NCBI RefSeq assembly: GCF_025961835.1 | Contig: NZ_JAOQOK010000001.1 | Coordinates: 496,001 to 560,000, forward strand | From: Sphingobium sp. B2D3C | GTDB lineage: Bacteria > Pseudomonadota > Alphaproteobacteria > Sphingomonadales > Sphingomonadaceae | Length of the DNA: 64,000 nucleotides | Direction: 5' to 3' | Part shown: positions 8,151-16,834 of the stretch, piece by piece | Layout: each line of letters begins with the position of its first letter | Position numbering within the stretch: the first letter of the stretch is position 1 | Notes under the pieces: model-generated | Told to the model about the DNA's origin: nothing | The model's input: the letters and a program-made list of their open reading frames with translations, nothing else | Database searches by the model: none | Position numbers and translations under genes: made by a program

Positions 8151-10154
8151 ATGAAAACGTCCTTTATCGCTCTCGCAACCATGCTCGCCATGGCCACGCC
8201 CGCTTTTGCCGAGGAGGCTGCAGATGCCGCCGCCGATGGCGAGCGCACCATCATCGTCGTGGGCCAGTCCCAGACGCAGGAAGCCGAGCGGCTCGCCCGC
8301 GCCACGCCGGGCGGCACCGATGTCGTCCGGCACGAGGATTATGCCGACAAGACCATCGTCTCACTGCGCGATACGCTCGCCTTTTCGCCGGGCGTCTACA
8401 CCCAGCCTCGCTACGGGCAGGAGGTCCGCCTCTCCATTCGTGGGTCGGGCCTCTCGCGCGGTTTCCACATGCGGGGCATCACGCTGCTTCAGGATGGCGC
8501 GCCGATCAATCTCGCCGATGACAATGGCGATTTTCAGGAACTGGACCCGATCTTCTTTGAGCGGCTGGAGGTCTATCGCGGCGCCAACGCCCTGCGCTTC
8601 GGCTCGGGCACGCTGGGCGGCGCGATCAATGGCGTGACGCCCACCGGCAAGGATGCGCCCGGCCTGTATCTGCGCGCCGATGCCGGCAGCTTCGAGACAG
8701 TCCGGGGACTGGTGGCTTATGGCGGCACCAGCGGCCCGGCAGATTATTGGGTCGGCGTCAGCGCCGATACCTCGGATGGCGACCGCCAGCACGCCCATCG
8801 CGAGAGCATGCGCGTCCATGGCAATGTCGGCCTTGCCCTGTCCGATGTTGTGACCACGCGCTTCTATGCGAGCCTCAACCGCATTCGGCAGGACCTGCCC
8901 GGCGCGCTTACCGCTACGGATGTTCTGAATAATCCGGAAAAAGGCAATTTCAGCGGCGATCAGGGGCGGGATATCGACTCGATCCGCCTGCAGAACCGCA
9001 CCCGCTTCGATTGGGGCCAGACCCGGCTCGATGTGGGGGCCTTTCTCAACATGAAGGATCTGTTCCACCCGATTTTCGAGGTGATCGATCAGAAATCGAC
9101 CGACCGGGGCGTCTTTGCCCGGCTGGACCATGATGCCGGCATTCTGTCCTTCACGCTGGGCGGCGAGTTCCGCCATGGCGAAACGCGGGCGCGTCAGTAT
9201 CGGAATGTGAATGGCCAACGCGGGGCGCTGACCTTCGATGCCGATCAGACCGCGCGCACCGCCAATGTCTATGGCGAGGCGCGCCTGCAGCCGGTGCCGG
9301 GCGTCACGCTGATTGCCGGCGGAATTTATGCCGATGGCTTCCGCAAGCGCACGGTGCTGCTCTCCACGGGGCAGAGCGGGCGGTTGGCGTTCAATGAGTT
9401 CTCGCCCAAGTTCGGCGTGCTCATCGAGCCGACGCCGGACATCCAGCTCTTCGCCAACTACAGCCGTTCGGCGGAATTCCCGGGCTTTGGCGAGGTCTTC
9501 CAGAGCGTCGGCACGCCGCCGGTCAACACGCTCATTGCGGCCATCGCTCCACAGACGGCCTGGACGGCGGAAATCGGCACCCGCGGGCAGGCGGGCATGG
9601 TGAGCTGGGATATCACGGCCTACCGTGCCACCCTGCGCGATGAGCTGCTGCAATATTTCCCCAATGGCACCACCGTTCCGGCCGCCACCTTCAATGCGGA
9701 TCGCACGCGGCACAGTGGCATTGAGGCCGCCGTCAGCCTCACGCCGACCCCCTGGCTGCGCCTGCGCCAGATCTGGCAATATTCGGACTTCCACTTCGTC
9801 AACGACGCGGTTTTCCGGAACAACCGCCTGCCGGTCGTGCCGCTGAATGTGCTGCGCAGCGAAGTACGGATCGGGACGCCGGCGCTCAATGTCGCGCCCA
9901 ATCTCGAGTGGGTGCCGCAGGGGGCGTTTGCCGATTACGCCAACAGCACGCGCACGCCCGGCTACGCGCTGCTTGGCCTGACGGCAGGCGCGACGCTGAC
10001 GAGCGGGGTCGACCTGTTCCTCGACGTGCGGAACATTACCGACAAGAAGGCGATTGGCGACATTTCCGCAGTGATCGCTGCCACGGGAACTTCCGCGATC
10101 TATTACCCGGTCGAGCGCCGCGCGGTTTACGGCGGCGTTCGCGCCCGCTTCTAA
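8151..10154 (+). CDS. TonB-dependent outer-membrane receptor, probably for copper or a metal complex
   Basis: A 667-residue receptor with a signal peptide (cleaved after PAFA), a plug domain (about residues 45-160, with RLSIRGSG and the LEVYRGANALRFGSGTLGGAIN box) and a 22-stranded barrel ending in aromatic-X-Arg-Phe (GGVRARF). It follows the SCO gene by 40 bases and is probably in the same operon, which suggests copper or a copper chelate as ligand. By sequence alone it could equally be a siderophore receptor of the FecA type. Confidence 0.92.
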   Translation: MKTSFIALATMLAMATPAFAEEAADAAADGERTIIVVGQSQTQEAERLARATPGGTDVVRHEDYADKTIVSLRDTLAFSPGVYTQPRYGQEVRLSIRGSGLSRGFHMRGITLLQDGAPINLADDNGDFQELDPIFFERLEVYRGANALRFGSGTLGGAINGVTPTGKDAPGLYLRADAGSFETVRGLVAYGGTSGPADYWVGVSADTSDGDRQHAHRESMRVHGNVGLALSDVVTTRFYASLNRIRQDLPGALTATDVLNNPEKGNFSGDQGRDIDSIRLQNRTRFDWGQTRLDVGAFLNMKDLFHPIFEVIDQKSTDRGVFARLDHDAGILSFTLGGEFRHGETRARQYRNVNGQRGALTFDADQTARTANVYGEARLQPVPGVTLIAGGIYADGFRKRTVLLSTGQSGRLAFNEFSPKFGVLIEPTPDIQLFANYSRSAEFPGFGEVFQSVGTPPVNTLIAAIAPQTAWTAEIGTRGQAGMVSWDITAYRATLRDELLQYFPNGTTVPAATFNADRTRHSGIEAAVSLTPTPWLRLRQIWQYSDFHFVNDAVFRNNRLPVVPLNVLRSEVRIGTPALNVAPNLEWVPQGAFADYANSTRTPGYALLGLTAGATLTSGVDLFLDVRNITDKKAIGDISAVIAATGTSAIYYPVERRAVYGGVRARF

Positions 10155-10166
10155 CCCTCAATGAGG

Positions 10167-10202
10167 GCGCCGGCGGCGGAGGAACTGCTCCGCCGCCGGC
10201 GC
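10167..10202 (+). terminator. Strong hairpin after the TonB receptor gene
   Basis: A perfect 14-bp GC stem (10167-10180 with 10189-10202) around an 8-base loop lies 12 bases after the receptor stop. No T-tract follows, so termination, if any, is not of the classic intrinsic kind; it may protect the 3' end of the copper-cluster mRNA. Confidence 0.5.
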
Positions 10203-10305
10203 ATGATTGGTTCGGTTCAGCCTGTCTTGCATGTCCTTCGGGCTCGGAACGCCTGCCGGTGCGTTGTCCGGAATATCCCCAAACGCAAGGAAAGGCAGAG
10301 ACCCC

Positions 10306-10866
10306 ATGAGTCTGGAAGGAAAATCCATCGCGATCCTCATCGCGCCGCGCGGCACGGAAGAGCCCGAGTTCGTCCAACCCCGCGATGCCGTGACCAAGGC
10401 GGGCGCCACCGTCACCGTGATCGGCATCGAGACGGGTGAAGCCAAGACCAACAATAATGATCTCGACCCCGGCGGCACCTACACCGTGGATCGCGCGGTT
10501 GCCGATGTGTCCGTCGATGACTTCGACGGCCTGATCATCCCCGGCGGCAGCGTCGGCGCGGACAAGCTGCGCGGCGATGACGATGTCGTCGATCTGGTTC
10601 GCGCCTTCGCCGAGGCTGGCAAACCCATCGGCGTGATCTGCCATGGTCCGTGGCTGCTCGTCGAGGCCGATGTGGTCGAGGGGCGCACGCTCACCTCTTA
10701 CCCCACCGTCAGGACCGATATCGAAAATGCCGGTGGTGATTGGGTGGATGAGGAAGTGGTCGTCGACAACGGCCTCGTCACCAGCCGCACGCCGGATGAT
10801 CTGGACGCCTTCTGCGCCAAGATCATCGAGGAATTTGCTGAAGGTCGTCATGTCGATGCGGCCTGA
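10306..10866 (+). CDS. DJ-1/PfpI superfamily protein (type 1 glutamine amidotransferase-like)
   Basis: About 186 residues, covering a complete single DJ-1/PfpI domain. The nucleophile elbow is clear (IGVICHGPWLLVEAD, the cysteine being the putative nucleophile), preceded by the conserved glutamate region near RGTEEPEF. Members act as deglycases, proteases or stress proteins (YhbO/PfpI type). The ATG at 10306 is chosen because the domain begins at once (KSIAILIAPRGTEE); an in-frame extension upstream runs into the hairpin region. The next gene starts only 5 bases after its stop, so the two probably form a small operon. Confidence 0.9.
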   Translation: MSLEGKSIAILIAPRGTEEPEFVQPRDAVTKAGATVTVIGIETGEAKTNNNDLDPGGTYTVDRAVADVSVDDFDGLIIPGGSVGADKLRGDDDVVDLVRAFAEAGKPIGVICHGPWLLVEADVVEGRTLTSYPTVRTDIENAGGDWVDEEVVVDNGLVTSRTPDDLDAFCAKIIEEFAEGRHVDAA

Positions 10867-10871
10867 CCTGC

Positions 10872-11141
10872 ATGTCTGACGGCTTGCTGACAGCCTTACA
10901 ATATTATGGCGCGGCCGCGGCGACGCTGGCCGCGCTCATCGTGTCGCTCAATCTCGGCAGGCTATGGACGGGCTGGGCGATGGTGATTTTCGTCACCAGC
11001 TCCATGGCGCTTATCGGCTGGGGTTTCCTCCAGCCGGAGAGCGAAGGCATCGGCGTGCAGAACATCGTGCTGCTCGTCATCAACCTTGTCGGGGTGTGGC
11101 GCTATCTGCTGCGGCCCGGCCGGCGCCGGGTGGAGGATTAG
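10872..11141 (+). CDS. Small three-helix membrane protein, function unknown
   Basis: An 89-residue protein with three predicted membrane segments (about 10-28, 34-54 and 62-78) and a basic tail (RPGRRRVED). I do not recognise a named family. It begins 5 bases after the PfpI-like gene and is probably translated from the same message. The frame shows normal high-GC codon use for the region, which supports it being real. Confidence 0.7.
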   Translation: MSDGLLTALQYYGAAAATLAALIVSLNLGRLWTGWAMVIFVTSSMALIGWGFLQPESEGIGVQNIVLLVINLVGVWRYLLRPGRRRVED

Positions 11142-11166
11142 CCTAAACCGCCCGGCACCAAGTGGA

Positions 11167-12606
11167 TCACGGCCCAATATCGCCGCGATCGCCCCGCACC
11201 CGCCGTTCCGACCCCGAGCCGAAGCCAAGTGCGGCGGCGACGGGGTTGTTCCACCCATAAGGATCGTCGCGGACCACCGGCTCGCCGGCATCGTCGAAGA
11301 TCACGGTCTGGTAGAGCAGCCGCACCGGGATTTCGCGGGGCAGGGGGACAAAGCTCTCCTTGCCGGTTTCGCGTGCCTTTTGCCATTCGGCTGTCACGCC
11401 TTCGTCCCGCGCGATCATATCGGCAAAGCCTAGCGCATCCTGCACGCGCACGCACCCATGGCTGCGCTGGCGCTGGACGTCATCGAACAGCTGCTTGGCC
11501 GGCGTGTCGTGCAGATAGATGGCGTGATCATTCTTCATGTCGAACTTGACCAGTCCGAGCGAATTCTTCGGCCCGGGCTGCTGGACAATCCAGCCGTCCT
11601 TCCGCTCCATGTTATTGCGCCGCAGATAGTCCGCGCCCTTGCCGGCCAGTTCCTTCTCCTCGATCGAGCGGGGCACGGTCCAGGTCGGGTTTGCCACGAG
11701 GCGATAAATGGGCGATCCGAGCATGGGCGTTTCCCTGTCCGGTTCGCCCACGATCACGCGGCGCACATCGGCCAGCTTGCCGTCGCGCCAGTAGCTCTGC
11801 CGGGCCGCCGCAATGTTCACATCGATGCGGGTTGCCGGCGGCGTCCGTTCCAGCCAGCGCATCCGCTCCATGGTCACCGCGATGGCGCGGGCGCGGTCAG
11901 CGTCTGACAGGTTGATGATCTTCAGCGCATCGTCGCCGATCACCCCGTCGGTCGCAATGCCATAGTCCGCCTGCATGGCCCGCACGGCGGCCGCGATTGC
12001 CGGGGTGTAGCGCGTGTCCGTGCTGGCATTCGCCTTGTCGAGATAACCCGTGGCGACCAGTTGCCGGGATATGGCCGGGATGCGGGGATCGCTCTCACCG
12101 GGTTTCAGCGGCACGCTGGTTGCCGGAATTTCGTTGCTGGCGCCATTGCCTTGTTTGCGCAGCGCCAGATAGGTTTCGGACAGCTTGCGATAGCTTGCAT
12201 CCTGCGGCGCGAGGCTGGCCAGCCAAGCGCCGACCTTGCCTTCCCGCAAGGCCTGCGCAAGCCCCGCGCGAAGATCGGGCGAGGGGCGGGGGACGGTGTA
12301 GATTTCATACAGCTTGGTCGGGTCGGTCGCGCCCCGCGCCAGCGCCTGCGCATAAGCGAGCGCGGCCTTGGTTAGCTCCGCATTGCCGGCCTTTTCACCC
12401 GAGCCGGCGAGGCCGAAATCCTTCTGGTCCAGCCCATGGGCGGCGCGCTGGGCCAGCGCTTCATTCAGTTGATCGGTTGCTTCGTCGCTCCACTGCATGT
12501 CTTCCAGCGCGACGCCGGCCTGATCCTGATTGTCCTTCGTTTTATCGCAACCTGAAAGAAGCAGCGCGACCGCCAGCAACGATGATCCAAAAATTCCAGT
12601 GCGCAC
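11167..12606 (-). CDS. L,D-transpeptidase (YcbB-like) lipoprotein
   Basis: A 479-residue peptidoglycan cross-linking enzyme. The N-terminus is a lipoprotein signal (LLAVALLLSGC, lipobox cysteine near residue 20). A peptidoglycan-binding-like segment (YTPAIAAAVRAMQADYGI... TDGVIGDDAL) precedes the YkuD catalytic domain with the active-site motif SHGCVRV (S382, H383, C385) and the upstream HAIYLHDTP. Large YcbB-type enzymes form 3-3 cross-links from donor tetrapeptides. It starts with GTG, with GGGAGA upstream, and lies 96 bases downstream of parE on the same strand. Confidence 0.93.
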   Translation of the reverse strand: MRTGIFGSSLLAVALLLSGCDKTKDNQDQAGVALEDMQWSDEATDQLNEALAQRAAHGLDQKDFGLAGSGEKAGNAELTKAALAYAQALARGATDPTKLYEIYTVPRPSPDLRAGLAQALREGKVGAWLASLAPQDASYRKLSETYLALRKQGNGASNEIPATSVPLKPGESDPRIPAISRQLVATGYLDKANASTDTRYTPAIAAAVRAMQADYGIATDGVIGDDALKIINLSDADRARAIAVTMERMRWLERTPPATRIDVNIAAARQSYWRDGKLADVRRVIVGEPDRETPMLGSPIYRLVANPTWTVPRSIEEKELAGKGADYLRRNNMERKDGWIVQQPGPKNSLGLVKFDMKNDHAIYLHDTPAKQLFDDVQRQRSHGCVRVQDALGFADMIARDEGVTAEWQKARETGKESFVPLPREIPVRLLYQTVIFDDAGEPVVRDDPYGWNNPVAAALGFGSGSERRVRGDRGDIGP

Positions 12607-12702
12607 ATATGTCTCCCGACTGCTTGGGTGGGAAACGCGAGGCGCGGGATAACGCTCCCGTTACGGGCGGTTTCAGGCGCGAATTCGGTGGGCTCGCCCG
12701 GC

Positions 12703-14682
12703 TCAGGCGTCGATGACATCCTCATCGACCTGCGCGGCATTCTCCTGAATGAACGCGAAGCGATGCGCGGGATTGGTGCCCATCAGCCGGTCCACCAGAT
12801 CCTTCACGCCCGCGCGCTCCTCATATTCCTGCGGCAGCGTGATGCGGATCATCTTGCGCTTCTTGGGGTCCATGGTGGTCTCGCGCAGCTGCATGGGATT
12901 CATCTCGCCCAGGCCCTTGAAGCGGCTGACCTCCAGCTTCTTGCCCTTGAGTTCGCCACTGCGCAATTTGGCGAGCGCGGCATCGTCCGCCGCATACCAG
13001 CTCTTGCCGCCCGCCACGAGGCGATAGAGCGGCGGCTGGGCGAGGTAGAGATGGCCGCGGCGCACAAGCTCGGGCATCTCCTGGAAGAAGAAGGTCATCA
13101 GCAAGGTGGCGATATGCGCGCCATCGACATCGGCATCGGTCATGATGACGATGCGCTCATAGCGCAGATTGTCCGGGTTACAGTCCTTCCGCGTACCGCA
13201 GCCGATGGCGAGGATCAGGTCCGCGATTTCCTGATTGGCGAGGATCTTGGCAGAGGTGGCCGAAGCGACGTTCAGGATTTTGCCGCGGATCGGCAGGATC
13301 GCCTGCGTCTTGCGATCACGCGCCTGCTTGGCGCTGCCGCCGGCGCTGTCGCCTTCCACGATGAACAGTTCGGTGCCCTCGGGGTCATCGGACGAGCAAT
13401 CGGTCAGCTTGCCCGGCAGACGGACCTTGCGGCCGGAGGTCGCCGTCTTGCGCTTGATTTCCTTTTCCTGCTTGCGGCGCAGGCGCTCGTCCATCCGCTC
13501 CAGCACATGGCCGAGCAGCGCCTTGCCCCGGTCCATATTGTCGGTGAGGAAATGGTCGAAATGGTCGCGCATGGCCGCTTCCACCAGCCGCGCGGCTTCG
13601 GGACTGGTCAGCCGGTCCTTGGTCTGGCTCTGGAATTGCGGATCGCGGATGAACACGCTCAGCATCAGCTCGCAGCCGGACATGATGTCGTCCGTCTGGA
13701 TGTCCTTGGCTTTCTTCTGCCCGACCAGCTCGCCAAAGGCGCGGATGCCCTTGGTGACCGCGCCGCGCAGCCCGGTCTCGTGCGTGCCGCCGTCCGGGGT
13801 GGGGATGGTGTTGCAGTACCAGCTGGTGGAACCGTCAGACCAGAGCGGCCAGGCGATGGCCCATTCCACGCGCCCGACACCGTCCGGGAAATCCTGCGTG
13901 CCGCGGAAGAACTCCGCTGTCGCGCATTCGCGATTGCCCAGCTGCTCGCGCAGATGGTCGGAAAGGCCGCCGGGGAACTGGAACACCGCCTCGGCGGGGG
14001 TGTCATCCGTGATGATAGCCGGATCGCATTTCCAGCGGATTTCCACACCGGCAAAGAGATAGGCCTTGGAGCGGGCGAGGCGGTGCAGCCGGGAGGGCTT
14101 GAATTTCAGCTCGCCGAAAATATCGCCATCCGGGGTGAAGCTGACGCTGGTGCCCCGCCGGTTGGGCGCCGCACCCACCTTCTCCAGCGGACCCACAGGG
14201 TGCCCCTTGGAGAAGCGCTGGCGGAACAGTTCGCGATTACGCGCCACCTCGATCTCGGTGTCGACGGACAGCGCGTTGACCACGCTGATGCCGACGCCAT
14301 GCAGGCCGCCCGACGTCGCATAGGCCTTGTCCGAGAATTTGCCGCCCGAGTGCAGCGTGGTGAGGATGACCTCCAGCGCCGACTTGCCGGGGAATTTGGG
14401 GTGCGGGTCCACTGGGATGCCGCGGCCATTGTCGGTGATCGTCAGCCGATTGCCCGCCTCCAGCGTCGCCTCGATGCGGGTGGCGTGGCCGGCGACCGCT
14501 TCGTCCATCGCGTTGTCGAGCACTTCGGAGGCGAGATGGTGCAGGGCGCGCTCATCCGTGCCGCCGATATACATGCCGGGGCGGCGACGCACCGGCTCCA
14601 GCCCCTCCAGCACCTCGATCGCGGAGGCGTCGTAGCTTTCGGTTGTGCGGGCGATGTTCTGGTCGAACAGGTTGTCGGACAT
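12703..14682 (-). CDS. parE: DNA topoisomerase IV subunit B
   Basis: The 659-residue ATPase subunit of topoisomerase IV, which decatenates daughter chromosomes with ParC. It shows the GHKL ATPase domain (EVLDNAMDEAVAG, DNGRGIPV, the GGLHGVGISVVNALS lid), the transducer domain and a TOPRIM domain (EGDSAGGSAKQARDRKTQA, then DADVDGAHI). The form QAILPIRGKILNV fits ParE rather than GyrB, as does the length (GyrB is about 800 residues). It is encoded opposite the genes further right; the start is 350 bases from the porin-like gene. Confidence 0.96.
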   Translation of the reverse strand: MSDNLFDQNIARTTESYDASAIEVLEGLEPVRRRPGMYIGGTDERALHHLASEVLDNAMDEAVAGHATRIEATLEAGNRLTITDNGRGIPVDPHPKFPGKSALEVILTTLHSGGKFSDKAYATSGGLHGVGISVVNALSVDTEIEVARNRELFRQRFSKGHPVGPLEKVGAAPNRRGTSVSFTPDGDIFGELKFKPSRLHRLARSKAYLFAGVEIRWKCDPAIITDDTPAEAVFQFPGGLSDHLREQLGNRECATAEFFRGTQDFPDGVGRVEWAIAWPLWSDGSTSWYCNTIPTPDGGTHETGLRGAVTKGIRAFGELVGQKKAKDIQTDDIMSGCELMLSVFIRDPQFQSQTKDRLTSPEAARLVEAAMRDHFDHFLTDNMDRGKALLGHVLERMDERLRRKQEKEIKRKTATSGRKVRLPGKLTDCSSDDPEGTELFIVEGDSAGGSAKQARDRKTQAILPIRGKILNVASATSAKILANQEIADLILAIGCGTRKDCNPDNLRYERIVIMTDADVDGAHIATLLMTFFFQEMPELVRRGHLYLAQPPLYRLVAGGKSWYAADDAALAKLRSGELKGKKLEVSRFKGLGEMNPMQLRETTMDPKKRKMIRITLPQEYEERAGVKDLVDRLMGTNPAHRFAFIQENAAQVDEDVIDA

Positions 14683-15034
14683 GCGGGAACTATAGGGCCA
14701 GCGGAGTCACGGGCGCAAGCGGCGTGATCTTATCCGGCGGGTGGTGGAACCATGTCGGCGCCCGAGCGCTCTAGCGGATCGATCATCGCAGCGCCGCACC
14801 GCGGCCAAATGCAATAGAATAGCTTGCAGATGCAGACAGCTCAGCGAGCAACGAAGTACGCAAAATCAATAATCGCGACCGTTTTGTTCATCTGGCAGCA
14901 ATATTCGCGGGCAAAGCGTTACAAAAAAGAGACAGGTGTCGTGGTTAACAGAATTTTGTGAGCGAGTTCGCGAAACCAATTCGAGGGGGTGAACGTATTG
15001 CGGCCAGCCAGTTCAGAGGCAGGAGATTTATTGT
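14683..15034. other. Divergent intergenic region between parE and the outer-membrane protein gene
   Basis: About 350 bases without a gene on either strand. It must contain promoters for both flanking genes. The right half is AT-rich compared with its surroundings (for example around 14860-14945), consistent with a strong promoter and untranslated leader for the abundant outer-membrane protein. I could not assign convincing hexamers. A good ribosome site (AGGAG, 15019-15023) precedes the rightward gene. Confidence 0.5.
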
Positions 15035-15886
15035 ATGAAAAAGATCGCTCTCATTTCGCTCACCACCGCCATGGCAGGCCTGCTGGCCGCTCCGGCTCTG
15101 GCGCAGGATGGCGCGGGTGATTGGACCGGTCCGTATGTCGGTGGCTCGCTCGGCATGGCCTGGCAGCCCAATTATGACCGCGACACGCTCGAGACGCTGA
15201 CCTTCGACACCAACAATGACGGCAATTATGGCGATACCGTTTCCACGGCTGTCCCCGGCAATGCCTTCGCGCCCGGCTTCTGCCGCGGCCGCGCGCTTGG
15301 TGCCACGCCCGGCTCCTGTGCCGGTGACAAGGATCGTCGCGTCGCCTGGGGTGTCCATGCCGGTTATGACATGCAGATGGGCAACTTCGTCGTCGGCGCT
15401 GTCATCGAAGGCGGTCGCACGATGATCGGTAACTCGGTCAGCGGCTTCAGCACCACTCCGGCCAGCTATGTCCTGTCGCGTCGGATCGACTGGGATGCCA
15501 ACGCCCGTCTGCGCGCCGGTCTGGCACTCGGCACCGGTACGCTGATCTACGGCACCGGCGGTGTGGCTTACGCCAAGATCAAGAACAACTTCGCCACCAG
15601 CAACACCTTCAACACCTTCACCGAGTCCAACGAAAGCGCGGACGAGTGGGGCTGGACTGCTGGCGGCGGCATCGAGCAGCGCGTGAGCCAGAACTTCTCG
15701 ATCGGCGTGCAGTATCGCTACACCCGCTTCAACACGGATGGCTACACGGTTCGCGCCGGCCAGGGCACGCCGCCCTCGCTGACGAACCCGTTCGTGATCA
15801 CGCCGGCTGGCTTCACCGACATTCAGCGCACCAACGATGTGTTCGATCATCACACCGTTCGCGCGACGGCAAGCTTCCGCTTCTAA
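15035..15886 (+). CDS. Outer-membrane beta-barrel (porin-family) protein
   Basis: A 283-residue exported protein with a standard signal peptide (MKKIALISLTTAMAGLLAAPALAQ) and a mature part that begins DWTGPYVGGSLG, the opening strand of Omp25/RopB-type barrels common in alphaproteobacteria. Alternating hydrophobic/polar strands run throughout, and the last residues (HTVRATASFRF) give the terminal aromatic residue needed by the BAM complex. A cysteine pair (FCRGRALGATPGSC) probably forms a disulfide in an outer loop. It is monocistronic, with two hairpins directly downstream. Its exact transport or structural role is not known. Confidence 0.87.
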   Translation: MKKIALISLTTAMAGLLAAPALAQDGAGDWTGPYVGGSLGMAWQPNYDRDTLETLTFDTNNDGNYGDTVSTAVPGNAFAPGFCRGRALGATPGSCAGDKDRRVAWGVHAGYDMQMGNFVVGAVIEGGRTMIGNSVSGFSTTPASYVLSRRIDWDANARLRAGLALGTGTLIYGTGGVAYAKIKNNFATSNTFNTFTESNESADEWGWTAGGGIEQRVSQNFSIGVQYRYTRFNTDGYTVRAGQGTPPSLTNPFVITPAGFTDIQRTNDVFDHHTVRATASFRF

Positions 15887-15895
15887 GATCGATTG

Positions 15896-15925
15896 CGCCC
15901 TCCCGCTTCACAAGGCGGGAGGGCG
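15896..15925 (+). terminator. GC-rich hairpin after the outer-membrane protein gene
   Basis: A perfect 11-bp stem (15896-15906 with 15915-15925) and an 8-base loop follow the stop by 9 bases. No T-run follows; it probably acts together with the intrinsic terminator about 30 bases further on. Confidence 0.55.
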
Positions 15926-15952
15926 TACATCGCACTTGAATGCCAGATACAG

Positions 15953-15980
15953 AAAAGGGGCCGAAACCGGCCCCTTTTTT
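15953..15980. terminator. Bidirectional intrinsic terminator
   Basis: Four A's, then GGGGCCG (15957-15963), loop AAAC, CGGCCCC (15968-15974) and six T's (15975-15980). Because the 5' side carries an A-run and the 3' side a T-run, it should terminate both the rightward outer-membrane gene and the leftward gcrA, whose stop is at 15999. Confidence 0.9.
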
Positions 15981-15998
15981 ATGTCATCGCTTGATGCC

Positions 15999-16700
15999 TC
16001 AGCGCACCCGTGGGCCGCCATAAGGCATGGGCGGCGGGGGACGGCGCGTGCCACGCGGCAGCTGCGCCTGATAGGCCCGCCCGCAATGTTCCACGCAATA
16101 AGGGAAGCCAGGGTTCACCTTTTCACCGCAGAAGTGGAAGTCCGGCTCGCCCGGATGGCCCATCGGCCATTTGCAGATCTTCTCGTTGAGATCGAGCAGG
16201 CTCGTCTTGTCCGCGATTTCCGGGCTGGGCTTGGCCGGAACCAGCCGGCGCGGCGGTGCCGGCGGAATCGGCTGCTGCATCTCGCCCGGGCCCTGCCGCA
16301 GGAAGCCGCCGGGGCCAACCGAGACGATCCGGGGCTGGGGCGGCGGCGGCGGGGCGTCGGTTGCAGGCTGGGCCGCGACGGGCGGCTGCGGCCGTGCTTC
16401 CACCACCGGCGGCGCCTTGGGCTGCGGCTTTGCGATGCGCGGCTCGGGCGCCGGCGCGGCTTCCGCCTTGGGTGCGGCGGGTGCCGGCGGAGGCGCGGCC
16501 TTGCGGCTTTGCGGCGCAGCAGCGCGGCTGGAGTCCGCCGCCTTCACGGGGGAGGGGCGCGACTGCAGGCCAAGGCGGTGCGCCTTGCCGATCACGGCGT
16601 TGCGGCTCACGCCGCCCAGCTCTTCAGCGATCTGGCTCGCAGTCATGCCGCGCTCCCACATCTGCCGGAGCTGATCGATGCGTTCGTCTGTCCAGGACAT
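15999..16700 (-). CDS. gcrA: GcrA family cell-cycle regulator
   Basis: A 233-residue GcrA, the alphaproteobacterial sigma70-binding regulator that activates promoters carrying methylated GANTC sites. The start at 16700 is chosen because it gives the invariant MSWTDERIDQLRQMWERG and has GAAGGA upstream; the frame is open 28 codons further. The DNA-binding HTH is at about residues 1-45 (SQIAEELGGVSRNAVIGKAHRLGL). A very long Pro/Ala-rich linker (about 50-165) precedes the conserved C-terminal domain (CKWPMGHPGEPDFHFCGEKV) that contacts RNA polymerase. The linker seems longer than in Caulobacter GcrA. Confidence 0.93.
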   Translation of the reverse strand: MSWTDERIDQLRQMWERGMTASQIAEELGGVSRNAVIGKAHRLGLQSRPSPVKAADSSRAAAPQSRKAAPPPAPAAPKAEAAPAPEPRIAKPQPKAPPVVEARPQPPVAAQPATDAPPPPPQPRIVSVGPGGFLRQGPGEMQQPIPPAPPRRLVPAKPSPEIADKTSLLDLNEKICKWPMGHPGEPDFHFCGEKVNPGFPYCVEHCGRAYQAQLPRGTRRPPPPMPYGGPRVR

Positions 16701-16834
16701 GCCTATTCCTTCAAATGATCGGGTCATATGGGCATCCATGGCCCAAAGGTCAAACGACCTGTCATCGACAAAGCCGGGCGGCACAGTATCGCTGTGCCAT
16801 TGCTGCTGCGGGTGGGACGCGATAGGGCAGTTTC

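Noticed and set aside
10167..10202. The hairpin after the TonB gene as a riboswitch or sRNA
   Set aside because: It is a simple perfect stem at a gene end; nothing suggests ligand binding or its own promoter.
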